In this document: one piece after another, positions 38,360-45,591 of the stretch
How the letters are laid out: the number at the start of each line of letters is the position of its first letter
How positions within the stretch are numbered: the stretch's first letter is position 1
NCBI RefSeq assembly: GCF_001558155.1
Contig: NZ_LOAS01000027.1
Location: 1 to 64,000, forward strand
Direction of reading: 5' to 3'
Source: Aliiruegeria sabulilitoris
Lineage (GTDB): Bacteria > Pseudomonadota > Alphaproteobacteria > Rhodobacterales > Rhodobacteraceae
DNA length: 64,000 bases
Notes under the pieces: generated by a model
Told to the model about the DNA's origin: nothing
Database searches by the model: none
What the model saw: only the letters and a program-made list of their open reading frames with translations
Translations under genes and position numbers: made by a program

Positions 38360-38439
38360 CCTCCGGCGGGCGTATCCAGACCAATGAGAAGCATGAGTTT
38401 TCTCGGGCTTCTTCCTGGACGAAATACGCCCGCCGGAGG
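38360..38439 (+). repeat. Large inverted repeat between SBP and ATPase genes
   Basis: Perfect 16-base arms CCTCCGGCGGGCGTAT (38360-38375) and ATACGCCCGCCGGAGG (38424-38439), with a 48-base interior that itself pairs partly (CCAG/CTGG and GAGAAGC/GCTTCTT). It looks like a REP-type extragenic element or an RNA structure that partly stops transcription and protects the binding-protein message from 3' decay. The right arm ends 22 bases before the ATPase ATG. Confidence 0.75.
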
Positions 38440-38461
38440 CGAAAAACTCTGAAGGCAGGAC

Positions 38462-39271
38462 ATGAGCGACGCCCCCCTGATCGATATCAAGAACGTCACC
38501 CACACGTTCCAGACCCAGTCCGGCCCCCTCCAGGTGCTGGACGATCTCAACATCTCGGTGCGCGAGGGCGGATTCTGTGCCGTGGTCGGCCCCTCGGGTT
38601 GCGGCAAGTCGACCCTCACGCGGCTGGTCGCCGGCTTGCTCAAGCCGGATGAGGGCGAGGTCTGGCTGCACGGCGAACGGGTGAAATCGCCGCGCTCGAC
38701 GGTCGGCATGGCCTTTCAAAATCCGGTCTTGCTGGAATGGCGCACGATCCTGCAGAACGTCATGCTGCCGATGGAGATCGTGCCCACCAAGACGACGAAA
38801 AAGCAGCAGGAGGAGCGGGCGCGCTACCTGCTTGCCCTCGTCGGCCTCGAAGGCTTCGAGAGCAAGCGGCCGTCCGAGCTTTCCGGCGGGATGCGGCAGC
38901 GGGCCTCGCTCTGCCGGTCGCTGGTGCACCAGCCGGACGTGCTGATCCTGGACGAACCTTTCGGCGCGCTGGATGCCTTCACGCGCGAGGACCTGTGGCA
39001 GACCATGCACAAGGTGAAGGAGAAGGAGCCCTTTACCGGCCTGTTGATCACCCATGATCTGCGCGAGTCCATCTTCCTGGCCGATCAGGTCGTCGTCCTG
39101 TCGGGCCGGCCCGCGCGGGCCCAATACGTGCTGGACGTGCCGATGGATGGGCCGCGCGACCTCGAACACCTTTATACGCATGAGGCGGCCGAAATGCTGA
39201 CCATCCTGCGTCACCAGATCGAAATCGCCCAGGGCCGTGCGCCGGTGGGCAGCCCCGCGGAGCCCGCCTGA
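38462..39271 (+). CDS. ABC transporter ATPase of the NMT1-type importer
   Basis: 269 residues. Walker A GPSGCGKST (near 44), signature LSGGMRQR (near 140), Walker B VLILDEPFGALD and the switch His in LITHDL. It is of the TauB/SsuB/ThiZ class, which couples with a single permease. The ATG at 38462 follows GAAGGCAGGAC. Its stop overlaps the permease start (TGATG). Confidence 0.92.
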   Translation: MSDAPLIDIKNVTHTFQTQSGPLQVLDDLNISVREGGFCAVVGPSGCGKSTLTRLVAGLLKPDEGEVWLHGERVKSPRSTVGMAFQNPVLLEWRTILQNVMLPMEIVPTKTTKKQQEERARYLLALVGLEGFESKRPSELSGGMRQRASLCRSLVHQPDVLILDEPFGALDAFTREDLWQTMHKVKEKEPFTGLLITHDLRESIFLADQVVVLSGRPARAQYVLDVPMDGPRDLEHLYTHEAAEMLTILRHQIEIAQGRAPVGSPAEPA

Positions 39272-40026
39272 TGTTCGTGCACAAAGTTCTCGTCCCCGTC
39301 GCCGCCATGGTGACCTTCCTGCTGCTCTGGGAGGCACTTGTCTGGGCCATGGGATGGCCCAATTACAAGATGGCCTCGCCCTCGGATCTCTGGCCGGCCT
39401 ATGTCAAATACGCCGACCTGTTCCTGATCAACTCCTGGCAGACGCTCTGGCGCACCGTCGCCGGGCTCGGGCTGGCCATAATCTTCGGCACCCTGCTCGG
39501 CATGGTCATGGGGTTTTCCCGGATCATGCGGGAGGCGCTCTATCCGCTCCTTGTCGGCTTCAACGCCGTTCCGAAGGCCACGGTTGTCCCCATCGTCGCG
39601 CTGATGTTCGTGGGCGCGCATGACTTCAACACGGTGCTGATTGCCTTCATGATCTCCTTCTTCCCCATCGCGGTTTCCGTCTCGATCGGGCTGTCCACGC
39701 TGGAGCCGGAATACCGCGACATCCTGGCCGCGCTCGGCGCCTCCAAGCTCACGATCTTCTGGAAGATCGCCCTGCCCAAGACGCTGCCGGAGTTTTTCGG
39801 CGCGCTCAAGGTTTCGGTCACGCTTGCCTTTATCGGCACCAACCTGATGGAGATCGTCTCGCCGCATGGCCGCGGACTGGGTGCGCTGTTCGACTCCGGC
39901 AAGACAAATTCCGATTACCCGCTGATGTTTGCGGTGCTGATCGCCCTCGCAGCCCTGGGCATTCTGCTCTATTACGTGGTCATCGCACTGGAAAAGGCAC
40001 TGGCCGGATGGGCCGTGCGCGACTGA
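39271..40026 (+). CDS. ABC transporter permease of the NMT1-type importer
   Basis: 251 residues, about six helices. The EAA loop reads ILAALGASKLTIFWKIALPK (residues about 150-169), typical of TauC/SsuC/ThiX permeases. It overlaps the ATPase gene by one base and is followed after 10 bases by the phosphatase gene, so the importer and the sugar-glycerate enzymes form a single unit. Confidence 0.92.
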   Translation: MFVHKVLVPVAAMVTFLLLWEALVWAMGWPNYKMASPSDLWPAYVKYADLFLINSWQTLWRTVAGLGLAIIFGTLLGMVMGFSRIMREALYPLLVGFNAVPKATVVPIVALMFVGAHDFNTVLIAFMISFFPIAVSVSIGLSTLEPEYRDILAALGASKLTIFWKIALPKTLPEFFGALKVSVTLAFIGTNLMEIVSPHGRGLGALFDSGKTNSDYPLMFAVLIALAALGILLYYVVIALEKALAGWAVRD

Positions 40027-40036
40027 GGAGCGGCGA

Positions 40037-40813
40037 ATGGGGACACCCCCGCTGATCGTTTTCACCGATCTCGACGGCACCCTGCTGGACCATGAGAGCT
40101 ACAGTTTCGAACCTGCGCGCACCGCGCTGGAGCGGCTTCGGGCGCTGGAAGTCCCGCTGATCCTCGCCTCCTCCAAGACGTCGGCGGAGATTGTCGAGAT
40201 CCAGCGCGCCGTCGGCTGCGAGGCCTACCCGGCAATCGTCGAGAATGGCGCCGGGCTGCTGGAACCTGGGTCCGGCGGGGCCGATGGCGGGCGCTATTTT
40301 GAACTGCTGGCCGCGATCAACGAGGTCTCGCCCTATATCCGGTCGCAATTCGAAGGCTTCCACGACCTCGGCCCCGAGGGGATCGTTCAGGCCACCGGCC
40401 TTTCGCCCGAAGCGGCCCGGCTGGCGGCGAAGCGGCAGTTCTCGGAGCCCGGCCTGTTTTATGGCGGGCCGGAAGACCTGAACGAGTTTCTCCGCGCGCT
40501 CGGAAAGCTCGGAGTCAAGGCGCGCCGGGGCGGGCGGTTCCTGACACTCTCCTTCGGCGGCACCAAGGCGGACCGGATGGACGAGGTCGCCACGCGCTTC
40601 GGCAACCCGCCCCGGATCGCGCTTGGCGACGCGCCCAATGATGTCGAGATGCTGGAAGCCGCCGATCACGGCGTCATCATTGCCAATCCACACGGCAACG
40701 ATCTGCCCCCCCTGCCCGGCGAAGCCGCCGGGCTGATCCGTCGCACGGCGCTGCCCGGCCCCCAGGGCTGGAATTCCGCCGTGCTCGACCTTCTGTACCA
40801 GATGGACCTCTGA
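40037..40813 (+). CDS. Glucosyl/mannosyl-3-phosphoglycerate phosphatase
   Basis: 258 residues, a HAD phosphatase of the MPGP group. Motif I is FTDLDGTLLDHESY (residues 8-21), motif II the Ser-Ser of ILASSKTS, and motif IV LGDAPNDVEML. MPGP-type enzymes remove phosphate from mannosyl- or glucosyl-3-phosphoglycerate to give the compatible solutes mannosyl- or glucosylglycerate. The adjacent synthase is more GpgS-like, so glucosylglycerate is favoured. Confidence 0.82.
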   Translation: MGTPPLIVFTDLDGTLLDHESYSFEPARTALERLRALEVPLILASSKTSAEIVEIQRAVGCEAYPAIVENGAGLLEPGSGGADGGRYFELLAAINEVSPYIRSQFEGFHDLGPEGIVQATGLSPEAARLAAKRQFSEPGLFYGGPEDLNEFLRALGKLGVKARRGGRFLTLSFGGTKADRMDEVATRFGNPPRIALGDAPNDVEMLEAADHGVIIANPHGNDLPPLPGEAAGLIRRTALPGPQGWNSAVLDLLYQMDL

Positions 40814-40822
40814 GGAGACGAC

Positions 40823-42043
40823 ATGGCCGACTTTCACCAGAACGGCAATATTGCCACGCTGCACAACCTGCGCACCCGCTCCACGGAAGACCTGACCCAC
40901 GAGCTGGTCACACTGGCCGGTTCCCGCAAGATCTCTCTTATCCTGCCGTCGCTCTATTCGGAGCTCGAAGGGCCGGCGCTCGAAAACATTCTCAAGGAGC
41001 TGGCAGGTGCGCCCTACCTGCACCGGATCATCATCGGGCTGGACCGGGCGAACGAGGAACAGTTCCGGCACGCGCGCAAGTTCTTCTCCGTGCTCCCGCA
41101 GACCCATGCCGTGATCTGGAACGACAGCCCGCGCATGCTGGCAATCCAGGACCGCCTGCGGGCAATGGACCTTGCCCCGCGCGAGCCGGGAAAGGGCAAG
41201 AATGTCTGGAGTTGCATCGGCTACCTCCTGGCCTGCCAGGACAGCTCGGTCGTCGCCATCCACGATTGCGACATCACCACCTACAACAAGGACATGCTGG
41301 CCCGGCTCGTCTATCCGGTGACGAACCCCGCCTTCCAGTACCAGATGGCCAAGGGCTTCTATCCGCGCACCGATGGACAACGGCTCAACGGGCGCGTCTC
41401 GCGGCTGCTGGTCTCGCCGCTGCTGATCGCGCTGAAGCGCACAATCGGCGACCGGGACTATCTCGATTTCCTGCGCAGCTTCCGCTACCCGCTCTCGGGC
41501 GAGTTCGCCATGCGGGTCTCGACGCTGGCGGATCTGCGGATCCCGTCGGATTGGGGCCTGGAGATCGGCGTGCTGTCGGAAGGGTGGCGGAACCTGGCGC
41601 CGAAATCGGTCTGCCAGGTGGAGATCGCCGACAATTACGATCACAAGCACCAGCCACTTTCCGAGGAAGACGCCACGGCGGGGCTGTCGCGGATGTCCGT
41701 GGATATCTGCAAGGCGCTCTACCGCAAGCTTGCAACCGACGGCACGGTGTTCTCCGAGGAGGTCTTCCGCACGCTGAAGGCCACCTATTATCGCTCCGCG
41801 CTCGACCTGCTGGAATGCTACTACAACGACGCCAGGATGAACGGGCTGGCCATCGACCGTCACCAGGAAGAGGCCGCCATCGAGCTCTTTTCCCGCAACG
41901 TTGTGCTGGCGGGCCAGATCTTCCTCGACAATCCGGCCGAGCCGCCCTCCATCCCGACCTGGAACCGGGTGCATTCAGCCGACCCGGCCTTGCTTGGCGA
42001 CATGCTCAAGGCGGTGGAGGCAGACGACGCCGAGTATTCGTGA
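40823..42043 (+). CDS. gpgS: Glucosyl-3-phosphoglycerate synthase-like glycosyltransferase
   Basis: 406 residues, a retaining GT-A enzyme of the GpgS (GT81) kind. The metal-binding DxD is AIHDCDITTYNKDM (about 150-163). LILPSLYSELEGPALENIL at the N-terminus and the acceptor region with RNIGxGxxxR-like YPLSGEFAMRV agree with GpgS. It would transfer glucose from a nucleotide sugar to 3-phosphoglycerate. It lies nine bases behind the phosphatase. A mannosyl specificity cannot be excluded. Confidence 0.78.
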   Translation: MADFHQNGNIATLHNLRTRSTEDLTHELVTLAGSRKISLILPSLYSELEGPALENILKELAGAPYLHRIIIGLDRANEEQFRHARKFFSVLPQTHAVIWNDSPRMLAIQDRLRAMDLAPREPGKGKNVWSCIGYLLACQDSSVVAIHDCDITTYNKDMLARLVYPVTNPAFQYQMAKGFYPRTDGQRLNGRVSRLLVSPLLIALKRTIGDRDYLDFLRSFRYPLSGEFAMRVSTLADLRIPSDWGLEIGVLSEGWRNLAPKSVCQVEIADNYDHKHQPLSEEDATAGLSRMSVDICKALYRKLATDGTVFSEEVFRTLKATYYRSALDLLECYYNDARMNGLAIDRHQEEAAIELFSRNVVLAGQIFLDNPAEPPSIPTWNRVHSADPALLGDMLKAVEADDAEYS

Positions 42044-42104
42044 CGGGGCTGAGACGCACCTTCTTGGATGTCCCGCACATCTTCCTGTAGAGACGTGAAG
42101 GCGC

Positions 42105-42123
42105 GCCCGGCCCACGGCCGGGC
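42105..42123. repeat. GC-rich hairpin before rpiB
   Basis: GCCCGGCC-cac-GGCCGGGC, a perfect 8-bp stem in the 116-base gap between gpgS and rpiB. There is no T run. It may mark the end of the transporter/gpg operon. Confidence 0.45.
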
Positions 42124-42159
42124 CGCCAGATCACCTTCCAACCCCCAGACGAGCGCCCC

Positions 42160-42600
42160 ATGACCACCAAGAAACGCATTGTCCTCTCCAGCGACCACGC
42201 CGCCATCCCGCTCCGCCAGACCATCGCCGAGCATATCGCGGCCAAGGGACTGGAGGTCGTCGATATCGGACCGACAACGCCCGAGAGCACCCATTACCCC
42301 AAGCACGGCCAGGCCGCGGCCGAGAGGGTCGTGTCGGGCGACTGCGATCTCGGCATCATCCTGTGCGGCACCGGCCAGGGCATCATGATGGCTGCGAACA
42401 AGGTCAAGGGCATCCGCTGCGGTGTCTGTTCCGATACCTTCTCGGCCCGGATGATCCGCCTGCACAACGACGCCAACATCCTCTCGATGGGCGCCCGCGT
42501 CGTGGGCGAGGGGCTCGCGCTCGACATCGTCGATGCCTTCCTCGAGACCGAGTTCGAAGGCGGCCGCCACGCAACCCGCGTGGACATGATCGAAGCCTGA
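42160..42600 (+). CDS. rpiB: Ribose-5-phosphate isomerase B family sugar isomerase
   Basis: 146 residues, the normal RpiB/LacAB length. SSDHAAIPLR near the N-terminus, the catalytic cysteine segment IILCGTGQGIMMAANKVKGIR and NDANILSMGARV are conserved. RpiB interconverts ribose 5-phosphate and ribulose 5-phosphate; some members act on allose, galactose or erythritol phosphates. It is followed by a 9-bp hairpin. Confidence 0.92.
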   Translation: MTTKKRIVLSSDHAAIPLRQTIAEHIAAKGLEVVDIGPTTPESTHYPKHGQAAAERVVSGDCDLGIILCGTGQGIMMAANKVKGIRCGVCSDTFSARMIRLHNDANILSMGARVVGEGLALDIVDAFLETEFEGGRHATRVDMIEA

Positions 42601-42612
42601 CACCGACCCCAA

Positions 42613-42640
42613 GGCGTCTTGACCGAAAGGACAAGACGCC
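42613..42640 (+). terminator. Hairpin after rpiB
   Basis: GGCGTCTTG and CAAGACGCC with a ten-base loop, 13 bases after the rpiB stop. A second set of small hairpins follows to about 42700. None has a T run, so termination may be Rho-assisted. Confidence 0.5.
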
Positions 42641-42723
42641 CACGCCGCGCCAGCGGCGCTACCGCCGCTCAAGCTCCGCTTGGCGGCAAGCCATACGTCC
42701 GGAACAAACGCCACACCGAAATA

Positions 42724-42948
42724 TCAACGGCCGCCCAACGTCAGTCCAACAGACATTTCCAGATCCTTTATCCCCGAGACCATTTGCGTAGGTCGTCCCG
42801 AACCGCCGGCCACGCCCATAACAGCGGTACCGGATAATGAGATGGGAGAATCGACAACATCTCCACTCGCCGGAGTGGGATATTTGCTGGGGCTGCAACC
42901 GGCCAACGCAGCGACGAACCCGACGACGACCAACCATTCCCGGATCAT
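42724..42948 (-). CDS. Small lipoprotein, 74 aa, unknown function
   Basis: Begins MIREWLVVVGFVAALAGCSP: a short signal peptide with a good lipobox LAGC (Cys18). The mature part is Ser/Gly-rich with no recognised domain. AGGAGA precedes the ATG by six bases. It stands alone between rpiB and a second lipoprotein gene on the same strand. Confidence 0.65.
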   Translation of the reverse strand: MIREWLVVVGFVAALAGCSPSKYPTPASGDVVDSPISLSGTAVMGVAGGSGRPTQMVSGIKDLEMSVGLTLGGR

Positions 42949-43125
42949 TGTGCTTCTCCTATCGGCCTATGTTCGGATTCCAGTACTACGCCTCCAACCA
43001 AAATCGGAAACACTTCAAGTTCGCTATGATGGCCGGCGAACGGACGAATGAGACTTTCATTCAGAACTCAAAAATCCTGTCTGCTTGCTCCGCTCATCCA
43101 ACAGGTTTTCCGAGACAGCACATCT

Positions 43126-43650
43126 TCAGCGAGTGGTCGCTACCATTGGCCGAGGCGGTGTTGGCTGCGTGACCAACTCGGGCGGCCGTTTCTCGTAGAA
43201 GGCGTTTCCGCCGGCGACGAGTACATAATGCATGTTATTGTAGCCCGCATGGTAATTCGCCGCATGGAAGAACTCGGCATTGGCAATCATTGGGTGCCGC
43301 TCTCCCGAAAGCACAGATCGGGCGGCCTCCTGCGCCAGGGGAAGACCGCTGCTGCTCATCCGAGACGTCATGACACCAGGAGCAAATTGGCCTGCCTGAG
43401 AGACGACGCCGCAGACGCTGCCTGGGTACGCGTCTGACTTGACCCTGTTCATAACCACGCTCCCGACAGCAATCATGCCGTCGCGGCTCGACCGGTTGGA
43501 CTCGAAATACATCGCCCGCGCCATGCAATCCGCCGCGCGTTTGCTGACGGCAACGTCGCCAGATTGTTTTGTACACGCGGAAAGTGTCGCAAACCCGAGG
43601 AATGCGCCCACGATGGGCAGAACGTAACTGTAGCGCATACGCTTTATCAC
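43126..43650 (-). CDS. SleB-like cell wall hydrolase lipoprotein
   Basis: 174 residues. Signal peptide with TLSAC lipobox (Cys26). The Hydrolase_2 domain starts CMARAMYFESNRSSRDGMIAV-like and continues VGSVVMNRVKSDAYPGSVCGVV with QAGQFAPG; the Glu in YFES is the likely catalytic residue of this lytic-transglycosylase-like family. A later His/Tyr-rich end FFHAANYHAGY is also typical. Acts on peptidoglycan, probably from the outer membrane. The start may be 43638 instead. Confidence 0.85.
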   Translation of the reverse strand: MIKRMRYSYVLPIVGAFLGFATLSACTKQSGDVAVSKRAADCMARAMYFESNRSSRDGMIAVGSVVMNRVKSDAYPGSVCGVVSQAGQFAPGVMTSRMSSSGLPLAQEAARSVLSGERHPMIANAEFFHAANYHAGYNNMHYVLVAGGNAFYEKRPPELVTQPTPPRPMVATTR

Positions 43651-44040
43651 CTGCGGCAGCGGAAGCTTTCATTCGTTGCAGAACGTGTATCGGAATTGGC
43701 CGGTCGCATTCAATAACCGGTTTAAAGGCTCGGCGGCCGCTTGCGTATGAACCTGACCCCGATCACGACGAGAGGTCGATCCTAGATTCGGACTTTGATG
43801 CCTGCGCTGGTCCGCGAGAAATGATGTTCCGGCTATTGGCCGGGACATGCTCACTTGATAGCCTTCGCGAAGCACTTCGGAGCGGGTGGAAATGCGATTT
43901 CTACTGATGCTGCAGGAACGACGCCCCCACAGAATCCGGGCGTTGGCAACGCGCAGTCTCGGGCCGTCGAAGTGACAGCAGCCGCCACCAAAACAGCCGA
44001 GATTCCAGTCCGGTTCTGACCACCGCCGGTCAGGACTTGC
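43651..44040. other. Non-coding stretch upstream of the repeat cluster
   Basis: About 390 bases between the SleB-like gene and the repeats. Several short frames cross it on both strands, but none has a ribosome binding site, family sequence or consistent codon pattern. I see no RNA gene here. Confidence 0.4.
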
Positions 44041-44200
44041 GTTTCGGTCGTCCTTTCGGTCGAATCCCACGGCGAAAACGACCGAAAAAGCGACTCAATC
44101 GGAGTTTCACGGGTCGGATAGAGCGATTCCGGCCCCAAAATCCGCTGCAAGCACCTGTTTCGGTCGCCTTTTCGGTCGAAAACACCCCCCGTTTCGGTCG
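44041..44200. repeat. Cluster of six TTTCGGTCG repeats
   Basis: Copies at 44042-44050, 44054-44062, 44158-44166, 44170-44178 and 44192-44200 on the plus strand, and one inverted copy at 44079-44087. Two of the pairs form near-identical 24-base units (44041-44064 and 44157-44180, two mismatches), each with repeats spaced 12 bases apart. The cluster ends 20 bases before the predicted SRP RNA promoter, so protein binding is possible. Confidence 0.75.
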
Positions 44201-44219
44201 TTTCAACCGATCCTGCGGC

Positions 44220-44248
44220 TTGCAAATGGGCTCCGCATCGCTTACCTG
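44220..44248 (+). promoter_or_regulatory. Predicted promoter of the SRP RNA gene
   Basis: TTGCAA (44220-44225), 17 bases, TACCTG (44243-44248). The predicted start near 44255 coincides with the expected 5' end of the RNA. The -10 is weak. Confidence 0.45.
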
Positions 44249-44254
44249 ACCCCT

Positions 44255-44350
44255 TGAGAGGTTGGCGCGGGCAGGCGCCTCGCCAACCCGGTCAGATCCG
44301 GAAGGAAGCAGCCGTAACGAGCCCCGCTTGGGTCGTTGTCCAGCCTCTCA
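44255..44350 (+). ncRNA. ffs: 4.5S signal recognition particle RNA (small bacterial type)
   Basis: Holds the SRP core GGTCAGATCCGGAAGGAAGC and AGCCGTAACGAG, then GGGTCGTTGTCCAGCC, with outer strands GAGAGG (44256-44261) and CCTCTC (44344-44349) closing the single long hairpin. About 96 nucleotides. It binds Ffh through the symmetric and asymmetric loops and directs membrane proteins to the translocon. Confidence 0.94.
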
Positions 44351-44488
44351 CCATATCCCTTTGAACGGAGGTTCTCATGGCAGAGCGTGTCACCATCCTC
44401 CGGGCGTTCGGCTGAACAGGCCTTCGCCCGACCGTCCAAGCCGCGGCTTCACCCGCCGCCCCTTTTGACGTGTTCAGGGATCAGATCA

Positions 44489-45523
44489 TTGAACAACCAT
44501 ACTCTTTCCGACCTTGGATGGTCGGCTCATTTCCGCAAGCAGTGCCTTGATGCAACCGGCACGCCCGCGCGCATTTCCTCGGTCGCGCGCGACCGGCTGG
44601 AAGCGATTGGCGAGGCCGGAATTGTCTCTCTCTCACTGACCGGCGGCCAATCCACCGGCGAATTCGCTGTAGGGGACTGGGTTCTCCATGATGACGGCTT
44701 TCGCGTGGTCGAACGGCTGGAGCCGAAGACCCGCATTCTGCGCAAGGCGGCCGGGCGCGAGGCCCGCAGCCAGCTCATCGCGGCCAATGTCGACACGCTC
44801 GGCATCGTCTCCTCCTGCAATGCCGATTTCAACGAGGCGCGGCTGGAACGCTACCTGGCGCTGGCCGAATCCTCCGGCTGCCTGCCGCTGGTGATCCTGA
44901 CCAAGGCCGACGAGGCCGAGGATCCGGTTCGTTATCGCCGAAAAGCCGAACGCCTGTCACCGCTGGTCAGTGCCTTGACGCTCAACGCCCTCGACCCGGA
45001 AGAAATCGAGCGGCTCGCGCCCTGGTGCTCTGCCGGACAGACGCTGGCGCTGGTCGGCTCTTCCGGTGTGGGCAAGACGACGCTGTCCAATGGGCTGACC
45101 GGGCGCGGCGACGCGACAATGGATATCCGTGAAGACGACTCGAAGGGGCGGCACACCACCACCTCGCGGGCGCTGTACGCAACGCTTGCCGGCGGCTGGC
45201 TGATCGACACGCCCGGCATGCGCGAGTTGCAGTTGACCGGGGCGGCGGAGGGCATCGACGCCGTCTTTGCCGATATCACGGAACTCGCGACTTCCTGCAA
45301 ATTCTCCGACTGCAACCATCACAGCGAGCCGGGTTGCGCGGTTCGGGCGGAGATCGACGCAGGTCGGCTGGAGCCGGACCGGCTCGCCCGCTGGGAGAAG
45401 TTGCAGCGCGAGGATGCGCGCAATTCCGAGAGCATCTCCGAGGCCCATTCCCGCGACCGCCGCTTCGGCAAGATGGTTCGGAGCGTCGTCGCGCGCAAGC
45501 GTCAGGAGCGCAACACCGATTGA
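44489..45523 (+). CDS. rsgA: Ribosome small subunit-dependent GTPase A
   Basis: 344 residues, a circularly permuted GTPase with motif order G4-G5-G1-G3: LTKADE, then GSSGVGKTTL and DTPGMREL. An N-terminal OB fold precedes it, and a zinc site CKFSDCNHHSEPGC follows. RsgA checks late 30S maturation. The TTG at 44489 (LNNHTLSDLGWSAHF) fits the family N-terminus and has AGGGA eight bases upstream; the open frame before it crosses the SRP RNA end and is not coding. Confidence 0.92.
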   Translation: MNNHTLSDLGWSAHFRKQCLDATGTPARISSVARDRLEAIGEAGIVSLSLTGGQSTGEFAVGDWVLHDDGFRVVERLEPKTRILRKAAGREARSQLIAANVDTLGIVSSCNADFNEARLERYLALAESSGCLPLVILTKADEAEDPVRYRRKAERLSPLVSALTLNALDPEEIERLAPWCSAGQTLALVGSSGVGKTTLSNGLTGRGDATMDIREDDSKGRHTTTSRALYATLAGGWLIDTPGMRELQLTGAAEGIDAVFADITELATSCKFSDCNHHSEPGCAVRAEIDAGRLEPDRLARWEKLQREDARNSESISEAHSRDRRFGKMVRSVVARKRQERNTD

Positions 45524-45531
45524 ATGGAGCT

Positions 45532-45558
45532 CCGGGGAGGGTGTACCGCCCTCCCCGG
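45532..45558. terminator. Hairpin between rsgA and the convergent ankyrin gene
   Basis: CCGGGGAGGG-tgtaccg-CCCTCCCCGG, a perfect 10-bp stem followed by TT. It is eight bases after the rsgA stop and 34 bases after the ankyrin gene on the other strand. Confidence 0.6.
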
Positions 45559-45591
45559 TTGCCGACCAGCCACACAGAGATGGCGCGGGGG

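Noticed and set aside
43851-44225. 124-codon minus-strand frame across the TTTCGGTCG repeats
   Set aside because: Its apparent internal repeats (FDRKGDRN and similar) are only the DNA repeats in translation; there is no ribosome binding site or family match.
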